A stretch of DNA of 64,000 bases, taken from contig NC_092641.1 in the NCBI RefSeq assembly GCF_039555335.1, positions 31,060,848 to 31,124,847 on the forward strand, written 5' to 3'. A model generated the notes under the pieces. The model did no database searches, had not been told where the DNA came from, and saw only the letters and a program-made list of their open reading frames with translations. This DNA is from Amphiura filiformis (taxonomy: Eukaryota; Echinodermata; Ophiuroidea; Amphilepidida; Amphiuridae). Shown piece by piece: positions 1 through 12,622 of this stretch. Numbering within the stretch: position 1 is the first letter of the stretch; every line of letters starts with the position of its first letter. A program made the translations under genes and the position numbers.

Positions 1-936
1 TCTTCGAATAGAGATAAAACTTGTTTTTGCAATAGACCTGCCCTTTAAAGTTGAGAGGGCACGGTTGTTTGATGTGATCATTTATTAAATTTTCTAACAA
101 AACATATAACTTTCAATTCTACAGTTTTACATTTCGAGAGCGTGCAGAGCGTAAATACGGAAGTGGGGTTCTGATTGGCTGAATCATTCGTCTAACAATC
201 ATAGCAACAGACCGATAATCTGATTGGATGATTGTGCATCAAATTGTTGGTTGGTGCAGATCGGCGCCCTTGAATTAAACACAAAGCTCCGCGTATGTCG
301 CTCATTAACAGGGCGTTTGCGTCAATCTGTGCAAGGGACTCTGAAACCCAGTGTAGACCTGGACAGTACCAACAGCCATCACACTAAAATACATTTTTAA
401 AGCTATTTTTAACAGATTTTCTGTTCTTTATCAAATTTTTCATCTTATTCTGGTGGCAGTGTAGGGTGTGTGTATCAGGAATGAGGTTGGGTGTGTTGTG
501 TGTGTGTCAGGGGTAAGGTTGGGTGTGTTTTGCATGGGTGGAGTAGGACACTGAGGGTGTGTGGTGAGGTGTGGAGTTTGGGTGAGAACCAGTGTGTAAA
601 GGTCAGTGCAGTGAGATTGATAGTTGATATGCGGATGTGGGGTGTGTATGATGCATGTGGTTGAATAGTTGAAAAAGAGTGTTTGGATGTAATTATGAAA
701 TTTGATTTTATCTTGTAAAATGATTTTCATGTATTTTAATCTTAAATTATATGTGAATTATTGTAAAATTATTGCAATTCAGTGTTGCGTACTGCTGACA
801 ATTTCTAAAAAACATTTTATGAATGAATGGATGGATGGAAGATCGTGGAGGAAGTGACCTAATTCTGATATCCACCATAAACAGTAGCGCTTTCAGAATA
901 GGTAATAAACGCAAAACGAATTGAAACATGACTTAC
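1..936. other. Non-coding left edge (CFAP45 intron)
   Basis: No exon of CFAP45 or of another gene could be recognised here. The stretch should be intron, because the CFAP45 donor at 931-936 opens toward it. Bases about 445-665 are a GT/TG-rich tract that produces an open frame of low-complexity sequence, not a gene. Confidence 0.6.
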
Positions 937-3900
937 TCCAAGACTCGTTCAAACTCTGCTCTCTCCCTCTGAGCCTCCACAGACATGAAGTGTTCCTTGT
1001 TGCGGACTTGGACCTCACGTGCGATCTTCAACATCTGCTCTGTCTCCGCTTTCTTGACGGCATCTTCCTTCTCTTTCTGTCTCCATTCACGTTCTCGTTG
1101 CTCCTGGTTACGCTTGGCTCGGAGGGCGTCTTTCTCGGCTTGGTAATCCTTTGCTCTTTCCTGTCACATACATTGGTAAAAATATAAATTGTTGTAAAAT
1201 TCATCAGCATTGTTTCCATTTGATCCCTTGTTTCTTTCCTTTTCTTTTGACTAGACTTGTTTTATCTTCTTGACACTCTTTTAATATCACTTTTAAAGTT
1301 AGGGATAGTGATTTGAAATTTTGAGCTCTTCCAGTTGAAATCCATACACACCCCCTATGGAAGATTTGACCTTAATCTCCCACACAGGATATCTGAACCA
1401 CCTGTGTGGGAGATTAAGTACATGTCTCCCATATATAGGGGGTTTATGGATTTCAACTGGAATAACCCCAATGTGTTCAACTCAAAATCTATGCATGCCT
1501 CTTTAACATTTTTCAATCAACATTAGGCTGTAAAAAAATACCTTTTGGTTCTTGTCCCCTCCTAACTGAATTTCTGGGACTAGTCAGATTGTTTATTTAG
1601 ATTTTTCAAAAAAATTAAGACTTTGGAATACTTGAAAACTTTATACAGATAAATATGTTCATTAGAGAACACAGATCACTTTTGTGTCTTTTCGTGGTAC
1701 TCTAGGGGTTTTATCCCTCAGAATTTCACATTGGTAAAAAAGAAAAAGGGTCTCCTCATTTTCCTCAAGCTTTTTGACAAAGACCAAAAACTGCTAACAA
1801 TGCCAATTTTACATTGAAAAAAAAACTCCCTCCCTGATCAATTCATGAAAATCCTTCGGACGAAAACCAAAAAAAATAACAAAAAAATTGTATGTTGCAT
1901 TACTAACCTGTTGTGCCCTGAGTCGAGCAATTTCTTTTTCCTTTTCAATTTTGATCTTCTCTTGTTCGGCTTCAAAGGCGGCTTCTCTGGAAGCCTTCTG
2001 CTTCATGTACTCGTTCACTTTTAAATCGGCAAGCTGCTCTTGTTCTTCTTTACGTTTCTTCATATGTTCCGCTTCCTCGTTGGCACGGGCAATCTCAGCT
2101 TGTGCTTCCAGGGTCATGATATGCTTTTTCTTCAAGTCCTGTTGTTTGTATTTGAGATAGATAACAAAAATCAGGTAAGTCAGGTAATTTAGGTTTAATT
2201 ACTGTTATTTGAGTTAGTCGTGTATGTATGTAACAATTGATCATTCATAGACATATGTGTATGCTGAGTGTATATATCCATATCAAAAGAATGCACTTGT
2301 CAGCTGACACTTGTTTCTCTTTTTACATAATAGCTAGGAATAAATACCAGACTCATCGCAATAGAGGCAGTCAGCCTTTCGCCATCTTGTGGGTACAAAT
2401 GATACGCGTGTTCATGCGCCAGACACTGCGCGCAGCTTGCCACGCAGCTGTTTTCACGCATCGACGCAGTGATTTTGCTGTTCACGCATGGAGATCGAAC
2501 TATCATCGCAGCGTGTACCCACAAGATGGCGTCATATGACGTCACGCTGACGGCCTCTATTGGAGGTCACTTCAAATCATCCCCATGTCGCATGGTTTAG
2601 GAATGTTCTCAGTATTCCTAACCCATGTGACTTGGGATGATTTGAAATGACTTCTATCCTGTCTGTTGTGTGCGACGTGTGCGTTGAGCGTACACATAGA
2701 AGTGATAAACAATCATGCAGATTGGCTGATGAACGGTCGTGACAACAATACAGTTGTTTCATTGGTCATCAGTTCATAGAAAGGGAGGAGACTGCTCCTC
2801 TTTTACGCGATCAATCATCACCATCATGTACGCAGACCACGGAAGTATTAAAATTATTTACCAATCTTTCAGAAGCACCCTGTATATGCTTCAGTCTTTA
2901 TGATAACAACAAATAAATATGATACTAACCTCAAGATCTTCTCTTTGTAATTTTTCTAAATATTTCAGCCTCTGTAAAGCTTCCTGATCTTTGCGTTCTT
3001 GATCTAGCGCCCTCTCTTCTTCACGCTGAGCAATTTGATTGAGAACCTTGGATGCACCTCTGTAAATGAAAAGTAAAAGATATTAGGTTATTCCAGTTGA
3101 AATCCATACACCTCCTATGGAAGACATTTCCTTAATCTCCCACACAGTGGGTGTAGATGGAATCACACATTCAAGTAATCCCATTTGAAATTCACACTCC
3201 CTGTCGAAGATTAAGGTCATGTCTGCCATATGTGATGTGTGGATTTAAACTGGAATAGCCCATATTGCATGATCCAAACAGCCCTTGCCACCAAGATATG
3301 CATGGAAACTGTAAAATGATTTCAAAATGATTTCAATCACTATTTTTCCATGTTGAGCTGGACCATGTTAAATTCTTAGTCAGTGGGAGTGGTCTAGTTC
3401 GTAGACACATTTCTGATTGGACAATCGCATGATTTCGGTGCCGTCTATCAGGCCGTAGAGCGACCCCACGTCATCATGCGTCTTGATAATGCGTAACACG
3501 CGTGTAGAGGTGCGAGTATGTATCGCGCTGGATGCGTAAACTAGTGCGGAATACGCGACGCCGCTTAGCAGTACGCCGCATAACAGAATACGTGAAGTTG
3601 TAAACAAGTTTCGTTTATTTTATAATGAGGGGAGTTTTTATGACGGTAACTTAGTCTTTGCTTAAAAAAATTGTTTACAGTTATTAAAATAATATTTAAC
3701 TGACTAAGAATGAGAATAAGCGATAGAATTTTTATTTTGCCTATCCTCTACCTATGATGAGCGACAGGCAGGTCCAATATTTTTATCGTAGTGGATACCG
3801 GCTGCGCCGGCATCCACTACTCAAAATATTGGACCTGCCTGTCGCTCTATCACACGGTAGAGGATAGGCAAAATAAAAATTCCTATCGTTATTCTCTAAG

Positions 3901-6900
3901 TACAAGCAAAAACAGACAAAACTAAATTTTAAAATCTTGATTGTTCTTTGTAACCAGGGAGCAATTAGACTAGCGGTCACTGAACCCTACCATCCTAACC
4001 AAGGGTGAAAATAAAAGCTTTTCTAACAGGACTTTCTCTCTCTCCCTGGGTCAGATGGCGCAGGTTTGCGCTGCTGTGGTCTTCACAAGAGTACGCCATC
4101 TACTTCTATCAAAAGCTAAACGTGTTGCACCATACATTCCGTGTGATGAAACATTCTTCACATCATTTGTCCAAGATGTTGATGGACATCCCCTCCCACG
4201 GCTCCATGAAGAATTTGCCTCTCAACTCCACCATCCTTTCTTACAATGTGGCCAAAGTATTGCAATTTCCTCTCAATGATGGACTTTCTGATGTTTAAGT
4301 TTTTAAGTTTGGGAAAAAGTAAGTCCCGGTTCACATGAATTTAGTCAGGACCAGGACTCACTTTAGTCTAAACAGGGTTGAAATATGTTGTCATTCAAAT
4401 ATTTGCTTGAAACTATCTTTGTGTGTGTGTGCAGTAAAATTGCTCCAAAAACGAACAGTCTACAAGAAAAAACTTGACTTACTCATATCTTTCTCTTTTC
4501 CTTTCATTTTCAATTTCTTCCTGTAATTCCAGCGCCCTCTGCCTTTCTAGTTCCATCATGATGTCTAATCTTTTCTCTTCTTCTTGATATTCATCCTTGA
4601 TCATGCCTTTCTCTAACATTTGAGCATCACGGATGGCATGACATTTAGCATTTAACATGAGCTGTGTACAAAAGAAGTAAAAACAAAAGGTTATAATGAC
4701 ATCATAAAAGGTTGTCTCAGCATACTGAACATGTCATTATACTCATAGTCCACAGAGAATGAGAGACTTTCCTCAGATTATGCATATTCATCATGCAGCA
4801 AGTCAACCTGATTCTAGTAAACTCAGGCTTGTATCTAGTCAGGATTATTTGGGACATGTTGGAGCTAAAAAGTGGACCTTTAATGAATTTTCCTTCAAAA
4901 AAGGGCTGGCTGATTTTAACATGGTTACATGGACCTTTTTTATTTTCCCTTTCAAAAAATGGCTGAATGTCAACAGTTTTTACAGGAGGAGGGTTGCATA
5001 CCTGATACCTCCTATGGCTTTGAGCAAGATAGTTGAGAATCAATTATGATTCAGTAAAGTTTGATGAAATTGCATCCCTGGTGGTTATTTTCTAACAACT
5101 CCCCAGTTACACCTAGGTGTGGCGAGGCATGTGCAGGTAAAGAGGTAAGTCTGGGGGTTTGTTCAGTCAGTTCAAATAGCTATCGATGTAGCCAGGTAAG
5201 TAGGTAAGTAAAACACTGTATCTGTAAATATACACATAGCACAGTCTCAGTGCTCCCATAAATAAAAAACTATAAAATACAAAACTACATGTCCAAAATT
5301 TGGCCCTGAAAACATAAACCACACCTGTGGATTCTGGGGGTTCAATCAGTTCATATATTAATGTAGCCTTGATTTATTAGTCTGGTCTTGCTTTGAGTTC
5401 AGAGAACTTATTCAAGCACTGTTTTTAGAATTTAGCAGATGTGTATATTCATATCAAACTGATGCACTTCATGGCTGCTACATGTGTCTCTTAATTGAAC
5501 ATAGCTTGGAATAAATACCAGACTCATCTCAAGTGGATGTTAACATCATATCATCCCAAAGTCACATGGTTTAGGAATACAGAGATCATTCCTAAACCAT
5601 GTGACATTAGGATGATTTGAAGTGACTGCCACTTGAGATGAGTCTGGTATTTATTCCTAGTTATTATGTAAAAAGAGACATAATTATGTAGCAGCTGATA
5701 GTGCATCGTTTTGATATGGATGTACACATATGTCACAGGCATTGATTTTGCCTGTCCCAGGAGCAAACTGTCCGTCCAAAATGACAGGTGGGTGGGCGGC
5801 TAGCAAACATCCTGACAACATTTTTACTTGGAAGCAAGATAAAACACTTACTTCATTGAGATGTTTGATTTCATCCTCCTGTTCCTCCCTCTGTTCTTTA
5901 GCTTTCTGTAAGAGATACTCTGCCTTCTCTCGTGCCTCTTCCTCAAGATCATTCAGCTTTTCATTCTTTTGTCGAGTTCTATCCAGTGATTGCATCTGTA
6001 GTTTAAGTTCATTACTCTTTTCCTGTAGCAAATGATAACAGTTTATTGCAATGAAAAATGCATTTGCAGACCTGCAATCCTGTAAAAAAATGTGTTTGAA
6101 CTCCTACTAAATTTCCATGTTCTTCTTACTATAGTGCGCACGCTATATGAGTCACTGGAAACTAAGAATTCTAATAGTGTTGTCGCAATGTTCATCTTAC
6201 ACGTATTCCCTCCCCTTTCCCCACCAAACAATGTTGGGAGATGATACGGTGAAGATGAGCATATTGGGCATGCCAACATTGTACATTGGTAGGACCATTT
6301 CCAATAAGGCTTTGAAAGTGTTCGAACAATTACAATAAAAGATTGTGGATAAAGGCTATGTCTTTTCATAAATTCTTATCAAATTGAACCCTATATTAAA
6401 TCAACAAAAAAGCATTTTGAGCCCTATACATGTACATTTAGTACAAATAATATTTGAACTCACCTCTGCAGCTTTCTTCATCTTTTGCATCTCTGCAATC
6501 TCTGCTACACGTTCTTCTGATGAAAGCACCCTAGATGCATATAAGATTCTCTGGAATTCATTTGTAGGTAAGACGACTGACTGTCCTGAAGGATCTTCAC
6601 GAGGAACTCTGAAATGAAAACATTTTTTGACATTTTTAACTTAGTTGTCAGAATTTCTCGTACAAGTAATAGTTTTTAAAACAGTGAAATACTGGGACAA
6701 AAAACTGTGATGTATGTTTCTTTAAAAGTACCAGAACGGATCGAAATATCCCGCATTCCTGGTCATTCTATAGGTTGACTGAGGGTGTGTATTCTCAGAT
6801 AGGGGCATTGTCAGGATCCGGTGACATCAAACAGGTACACAGTGTCATCGAATCCATTTTACTGAAAATAAAGCTCACCTAGATTATGGTCAAACTTGCA

Positions 6901-7608
6901 CATTGTCACATGTAAGTCCTGAGCCAGTGGTCATTTGGGAGTCCATAGATGTGGACTATGTTGGAATTTTGCCTAATTTGGGAGATTTGGCCATAGATCA
7001 AACCATAGAATTTGCCATTTAATTGAAATCAAAATTGCCTCACAAACAAAAATTCCAAGCTTGCTTCACCAGTACAGAACTGATATAAATGCATAAAAAT
7101 GTGTCCACTTGTATTTTTAACTTCACAACATATCATGTTGCAACTAACAAAATTCGCTCCAGTTCATTTAGATTTTAATTATTTTAAATTAACTGCGCTC
7201 AAATTTACGACCAGTACCACACAAGTGGAGGTCTTTTTTTTATGTGTTTTTATATGCATCCCCAAGAGTTATTTCTGAAGTTGAATGTTTTTATCTTTTA
7301 TTACACTCAAAATCATTTTTTAATCTTGAAAATTGTAGCCAGACTTACATTAAATTTCTAATTAAATCCTTTGTAATAACTTGTATTTCTTTCTTCTCTT
7401 TCCTTTTGCTATTCTTTGCTGATGATGAGGGCGACCCTCTCTGTGTATTGACAACTTCTTGTGTTGGCGAGTTCTGCGCTCTAGACCTAGCTGCTTTATT
7501 TGGTTCCCCGAATAGAGATTCATCTACATTGGACGTCTTGCTGACTGTGTAGTACTGTCTAGTCTTGGCACGGCGGGCTGATGAAGTGCTGCTGCCCGCA
7601 GAGTCCAT
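937..7608 (-). CDS. CFAP45: CFAP45 (CCDC19/NESG1), 3' end beyond window
   Basis: Cilia- and flagella-associated protein 45 is a coiled-coil protein inside the doublet microtubules of motile cilia, where it helps stabilise the axoneme. Seven exons read on the minus strand: 7608-7349, 6608-6464, 6022-5852, 4661-4483, 3059-2930, 2138-1908 and 1160-937. All have GT/AG borders and compatible phases (446 codons plus 2 bases). The start at 7608 has a strong Kozak context (A at -3, G at +4). The N-terminus has the family's VDESLFG motif and ITKDLIRNL, then IVPREDPSG; the rest is charged trichoplein-like coiled coil with NAKCHAIRDAQ, EKEKEIARLRAQQ and DYQAEKDALRAKRNQE, all close to the human protein as I recall it. 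The human protein is about 551 residues, so roughly the last 100 codons lie left of base 1. Introns contain many foldback transposons but all splice sites look intact. I saw no clear RFX X-box upstream. Confidence 0.94.
1329..1462. mobile_element. Foldback MITE (CCAGTTGAAATCC family), CFAP45 intron
   Basis: Both ends read TTCCAGTTGAAATCCATA in inverted orientation, and the arms continue into CTTAATCTCCCACACAGG and its complement, so the element is an imperfect hairpin. Eight other full or partial members lie in introns of both large genes. Confidence 0.75.
2249..2660. mobile_element. Foldback element, copy 1, split by a second MITE
   Basis: The left part (2249-2359) and right part (2562-2660) match the foldback element at 5436-5733 (shared AATAAATACCAGACTCATC and CACTTCAAATCATCC). 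They are separated by a different inverted-repeat element at 2360-2561. Confidence 0.65.
2360..2561. mobile_element. MITE nested in a foldback element
   Basis: Inverted ends AATAGAGGC and CTGACGGCCTCTATT enclose inner inverted arms around GCCATCTTGTGGGTACA and its complement. About 200 bp. It interrupts the foldback element, so it is the younger of the two. Confidence 0.65.
3091..3255. mobile_element. Foldback MITE (CCAGTTGAAATCC family)
   Basis: Starts TTCCAGTTGAAATCCATACA and ends with a diverged complement (TTTAAACTGGAA). Lies 32 bp beyond the acceptor of CFAP45 exon 5. Confidence 0.7.
3704..3900. mobile_element. Foldback MITE flanked by CTAAG
   Basis: A near-perfect palindrome of about 187 bp. 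Arms include TTTTGCCTATCCTCTACC and CAGGCAGGTCCAATATTTT with their complements, and the centre is GGCTGCGCC. CTAAG flanks both ends (3704-3708, 3896-3900) as a likely 5-bp target duplication. Confidence 0.75.
4051..4290 (-). mobile_element. LINE reverse-transcriptase C-terminal fragment
   Basis: On the minus strand, LQYFGHIVRKDGGVERQILH is followed, after one frame change, by GRGCPSTSWTNDVKN, then ARTRLAFDRSRW-like text read here as GATRLAFDRSRWRTLV, ending TAAQTCAI and stop at 4051-4053. The GH(I/V)xRxDG...GRP...DRxRWR series is the usual C-terminus of many non-LTR reverse transcriptases. The rest of the element is absent. It lies in a CFAP45 intron. Confidence 0.7.
4690..5430. other. CFAP45 intron, no feature recognised
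   Basis: Open frames here are short and in both strands, without splice or domain support. Nothing else could be recognised. Confidence 0.4.
5436..5733. mobile_element. Foldback element, copy 2, uninterrupted
   Basis: The two halves are inverted copies: AATAAATACCAGACTCATCT on the left and its complement on the right, meeting near 5585 between TAGGAATACAGAGATCATTCC-type sequences. It shows what the copy at 2249-2660 looked like before the insertion there. Confidence 0.75.
6640..7340. other. CFAP45 intron 1, no feature recognised
   Basis: AT-rich intronic sequence between exon 2 and exon 1. I see no repeat structure or coding signal I can name. Confidence 0.4.
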
Positions 7609-7857
7609 ACTTAAAACACTTCTCGGCTATAGAAAGAAGAGGGAAAAATCGAATCAATGTGTAAATATGTGTTTTATTGTGTACATTGGCGCCACCAGGG
7701 GAAGCATTAATTCCAAGGGTCTCAGTCAAAATACGAAATCGGGAAAATTTCCACTTTTTAGGTCAAATTTTAGACAAATTTGCCTAAATTTTTTTACAGA
7801 TTTATGCCCTTGTCTTGCCTGTTATTTCTGGTACTGCCAGTGTGAGTGTTGGTAAAA

Positions 7858-8935
7858 GGTCATGTGTCATATGGTGGGACCCCAAAATAGTGGGAGGCGT
7901 TACATTTTTCTCTCCTCTTTCAGATTCAACTTGTTGGTACAGAGCTATTCTTTGTCCAATTGCATAAAGTTTGGGCTCATTATACAGCTTGATTATTCTA
8001 CTTTTCAAATATGTTTCACAATTTGAAATTATCATTTGTTGAATTAGTGAAAAATATTAAAATGTTAACGAGGATAAACCTGGAGGATAAGCGGTGGAGG
8101 ATAAGCGGTGGAGGAGTATGTGCAATCTCTATGAGAAATGTTGTGGAAACATGATATCTTTTTGAATTTTAAATTTTATCAATGCCAAATTTTGTGCTGT
8201 ACATGCAAATCGTATCTCAAATCAAAGCTTGTTTATTCATTATTCATATTCAACTATTAGTTTGATCTATTTCATGTTTACAAGTATTCACTGAGAACCG
8301 CAAGTCACAATACCCACAATTTTTCCCTATGCACTACACACAAATGCCAAGATTTTCAGTCACAACACGTGTTTTGGCTTTAAATTGTTTATCTTAAGAA
8401 TTATACATCCTAAGATAGGAAAAGTATACATTTTTGGAATGCATTTTACCTCAGGAATCCAAATATGCAGTTAAAATAAATGTAGGATACACTCCAAAGA
8501 AAATATTTTCAAAAATGTAATCAACATTTGGTGCGTAAAGTTACATACATTTTTACACCCTGTATCACCACTTTGGTCAATCATAACATAGCAAAAGTAT
8601 ACATTTTATTAAAGCTCATAGTGTTACCTGCCACAAAATTAGATTACATTAGAGATATTCCACACCAGTAGCAAATGCAATAAATGATCAATTTTCTAGT
8701 AAAATTAATTTTTTTCATGATATCACCCTATATATTTTCTTACACACCCTGTATACCAACATCAATTTTGCATTGTTAGATTCCTTGGAACATAAGCTTT
8801 CCAAAAATGTATAGTTTTGTTGGTGTGAGATGTATAGTTTTAGACATGTATCAATTTAAGTGAAAATGAGGACAAATGATCAAAATCAGTGCTGTAACGC
8901 AAATGTGCCCCACCATACATGTATGACACATGACC
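7858..8935. mobile_element. GGTC-TIR DNA transposon, member 1 (1,078 bp)
   Basis: Ends are inverted copies starting GGTCATGTGTCATA and continuing into GGTGGG. AAAA flanks both sides (7854-7857, 8936-8939). Both ends carry a subterminal GCGTTACA box. No transposase frame is visible, so it is non-autonomous. At 8082-8109 a 14-nt unit, GGAGGATAAGCGGT, is present twice in tandem. Two relatives lie at 10925-11982 and 22322-23377. The 4-bp duplication and GG terminus do not let me assign a superfamily. Confidence 0.8.
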
Positions 8936-9527
8936 AAAACCAATGCCAGGCTTTTTGCTGATTTTAATTTAGATAGTGAGTACCGGTAGCACTAATACCA
9001 TGGCATGATGACAGTACGTACATGTACTGCAATGGTCATTATTATGTTGGGGAATAATGTAATGCAAGTACATGTAGGCTTAGATTATAGCATCTTCATG
9101 ATGTTTTACGAGACTATTAATGAGTGATCAGCTTTGTTTTACTTTCCATTTTGTCAATGATGTCACCTCACAGTCACAGCTCTATCCTCAATCAGTTAAT
9201 GAGTTTTTTTGGCTACCTATCATTGGACCAATGTAAGGTTTGTTTTTGTGGAGAAAGTTTAATTTGATAAATTAGTAATTTTAACCTTATCGGATGGTCT
9301 AAAAGTCAGGATCCCCACTGGAACTATCTCAAATTGAGTCAGAATCAGTGTCAAGCATTATATCATACAATGGAAAGTACCGGTAAATAAAACCGATCAC
9401 TACAGGTACCGGGGTATAGCACCCGAAAAAGTTGCTCTGTCAAATGACACGTCGGCGAATTGTTAGCATCTAGTTTTAAATAGAAAACTCTAAAGATATA
9501 CAGGTGAGTCATCAAAATTAATTTTGG

Positions 9528-9895
9528 TAGAGGAGAGCGTGGCCTAGCGGTTAAGGCATAGGACTGTGAACCCAAGGGTCAAGGGTTCAAATCCCAGGTC
9601 CGGCTCTTTGTGTCCTTGAGCAAGACACTTCACTCTACTTGCTTAGTGCTTCGGAGGGCACTTTAAGCTGTCGGTCCCGATGTACATGCATATTTTCTCA
9701 CATTAATGTAGTGTGCACGTTAAAGAACGCCACAGGCTATTCGAAAAGAGCAGGGGATCATCCCGGTCATGTTGACTGTACTTCAAACTACACTCATCTA
9801 CTCTAGGTTCCAGAGTAAAAAATAAGTACAGCTTGTCTGTACGCAGTGCGACAATACTCATATGAGGGAGGCACTTATAAGGAAGAAGAAGAACA
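9528..9895 (+). mobile_element. tRNA-derived SINE
   Basis: The head has a pol III A box (GTGGCCTAGCGG) and B box (GGTTCAAATCCC) with tRNA-like spacing. It is followed by TTGTGTCCTTGAGCAAGACA, a block often seen in tRNA-derived SINE bodies of aquatic animals, then GTGCACGTTAAAGAACGCC and a GAAGAAGAAGAA tail. A full-length-looking copy; its target duplication is not clear. Confidence 0.75.
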
Positions 9896-9899
9896 ATTT

Positions 9900-10690
9900 A
9901 AACTTCACACAGAATTGTTTTAATGATTTGGAAAATTAGTGAAGTAGATATCGTCCCACATTATCTCAATCCACTCACTCTATCGGACCATGGGCGGCGC
10001 TGGAGTAAGAGTTGTCGTGGTCAGTACATGAGACTGATGAGTAGGCCTATAGACTAGTAATATATTAAACGTAGGCCCAATAATAGATCTCTCGATCAAA
10101 AATACATTTATGTATAAGGGCACACATGCCATGCATGAGTGTGCTGTAAATGCACTTCATTTTCCACCCCCCGTAAAATTTCAAAATGCCACACAACATC
10201 AAACGTGCCAAAATTTGCCCCCAGCTTTTGTCATGTTTGTCCCCCACCACCCCTTGAACCTTGCCCAATTTTTGGGAATGAGATCCCAAAAAGATATTAA
10301 AATAATAACTTTACACAACCACAAGTGGACTCAGTTCAATGTATAAAACATTAAATATTCATTAATTTTTGGTAAGCTTAAAAATGAAAAAACCTCTTGC
10401 AGATTTGCACACAACAAACATTTCATGTAGACTGCCTAACTGGCCTGTATCTCGTTTCGGCCATATTACGTCTGTAATACATACCTGTTTTAATGACCTT
10501 GCAACAATGTTTCTATTGTCAGCAATAACAGCTTGCATTCACACAAGTGAGTTTATATGGTGAATTTTCGTACACATCATAAATAAGTGAAATCAGAATA
10601 TCCTGAAAGGAATTTAGGTAACGAATTCAACGACACTGACCTCGCAACAGCTAATGTTTTCATGTAAACATGGCGTCATTAGACATTTTA
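9900..10690. other. Intergenic, no gene recognised
   Basis: Short open frames occur on both strands with no domain, splice or codon support. I see no repeat structure I can name. Confidence 0.35.
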
Positions 10691-10924
10691 GCCTACGTTT
10701 AGTATCCTACTATCGGATCGTTGAAACAACGAAACCTCAATCCCGGCCTCATTCACGAATTCACTCACCTCCTACACCACCAGTTGAAATAAAACTCGAA
10801 ACATCCCGTGTTATTCCTCAAAACTACATGCACCTTCATTAATAAAAAATTGAAATCCTAGTAGAAATCCGTTATCGAAAATTGTTTGATATAAAACGTC
10901 ACCAAAAGTAATTTTTCTGAAGAG

Positions 10925-11982
10925 GGTCGTGCGCCATGAATTGGGGGCCAAATGCGTTACACACTAAAAAATTGAGCAATTTACATGTTTTTGTACTTGA
11001 ACTGATCTAATTCATAAACTGTTCATCAAAACTCTATAAAATTATATATCACTGTAAAGCTTAGAACCAGGAAGACACACATACAAACAATTGGTCAATA
11101 TACAGGGTGCCACAAATGTCATATAGGGTGGAAAAGTTGAATTTCGGTTCAAAAAGTATACTATTTTGTTTCTCTCTTATTTACTAACATAGAAACCTGT
11201 TCTGCTAAAACCTTTTTAGAGGTGCTAATAACATTGTAGGCTTCCAAAAAAAGCAAACTTGTAATGATGAGTTATGTTGCCTACCTGAGATACAGGGTGT
11301 TCAAAAGTTGTACATAATTTTTATGATTTTTATTACATTTTCAATCAAAACTTTTTTCCTCCATGCCCCACACAAAAACCAGTGGCATATTTGAATTTCT
11401 CATCAAATTTCCATCCAAAAAATGTTATCTTTTACAGCAGTGTGGTAATTTCTTCAAGAAATATGACCTTCAGAACATTTCGGAGCATAAATGAATACTT
11501 AACACAGTAACGTATAGGAAAAGCCTAGAACCCATGACACAGAATGCAGCACACTTGCAACAAATTAACTTAGCTTATTGTAAAACTGGTCACATTTCAA
11601 GCTAGACATAAATACCAAAACAATGGTACATAATCCATCTCAATACCTTGCTGGGTTATGAAGTTACAGTAAAATATATATTTGTGAGGCACTAAAAATC
11701 AACATTCCCTATACTTTAACACATGCCTCAACCGTAGGATCCTCAACCGTAGGATCCTCCACCCCTGACTGCACATCGTTTGAATTGCAATATCTCAAGA
11801 AGTAAATAAAGTGTGAAGTTTTTTCTTTCCACAAATTAAGCTAGATAAATAAGCAACAAAATGAGACCAAAACTAGTTCAGTACCCCTCTCCATTCTTGA
11901 GATCTGGGACAAAACGTCCCAAATAAAATGAAAAATGTAACGCCTCCACCTTTTCCTATACCCCAATTCATGACGCACGACC
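10925..11982. mobile_element. GGTC-TIR DNA transposon, member 2 (1,058 bp)
   Basis: Inverted ends GGTCGTGCG(C/T)CATGAATTGG are flanked by AGAG on both sides (10921-10924, 11983-11986). GCGTTACA boxes lie just inside both ends. At 11727-11756 a 15-nt unit, CCTCAACCGTAGGAT, is repeated twice before CCTCCACCCC. No coding capacity is visible. It sits inside copy 1 of the dispersed unit. Confidence 0.85.
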
Positions 11983-12586
11983 AGAGTAGATACCGCGTGT
12001 CAAAATGGCGGCCGCAGTCGCATCCCCCAGCTTTGTCGTGTACCCAGGTCACGGTATGCGTCTACGTGACGAACAGTCAAGGTCAGAGAACAGCGCAACC
12101 TGTCTGCTGTCATGGCGTAATATAATGGCTCCGCCCAATGAACGGCGCTGTCAATCATCCTTATTGCCTTTGTCGAACAGACTTTTACGCAGGTAAGAGC
12201 TCACGCTGTCCTCACTTTTAGGATCGACGAGCGTCAGGCCGACACAATCTGGTTGTGTAGGAGACTATCATCGTGATGCCCACGTTGGAACCATTGGATT
12301 ACGGAAGAAATATTCATACCAGGACTGAAGCAAATGTGGCCATTTCTATGTTTGTACCGGGCAAGTACCGGACATTTTTCAACACGGAGCTAGCGGAAAA
12401 TACTGCAAATTCGTCCAAGGTAAGCAAAGGGTTGGGGATCGCATTTTTAACTTTGACTAAACTGTTTCGGAGTTAAGGCACGCTAAAAGTAGACCATTTC
12501 GGGGGCTGTATTTGGTGTACATGTGACGTTTTGAAAAGAGTAAAAAACGACCACTTATTCGCTATTGCTGAAGTATACCCGCCGAA

Positions 12587-12622
12587 TCATGTACCAATAC
12601 ACAAGGTATTGGTACATGAGAT
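12587..12622. repeat. Short perfect hairpin
   Basis: TGTACCAATAC and GTATTGGTACA form 11-bp arms around a short loop. Confidence 0.6.

Noticed and set aside
440-730. 96-codon open frame rich in Thr, His and Pro
   Set aside because: It is the complement of a GT-rich tract with no splice or domain support.
12005-12192. Use of the ATGGCGGCC frame as MRPL39 exon 1
   Set aside because: It ends with two bases before the donor, but exon 2 needs one. The exon at 13079-13127 fits the phase and encodes a proper presequence.
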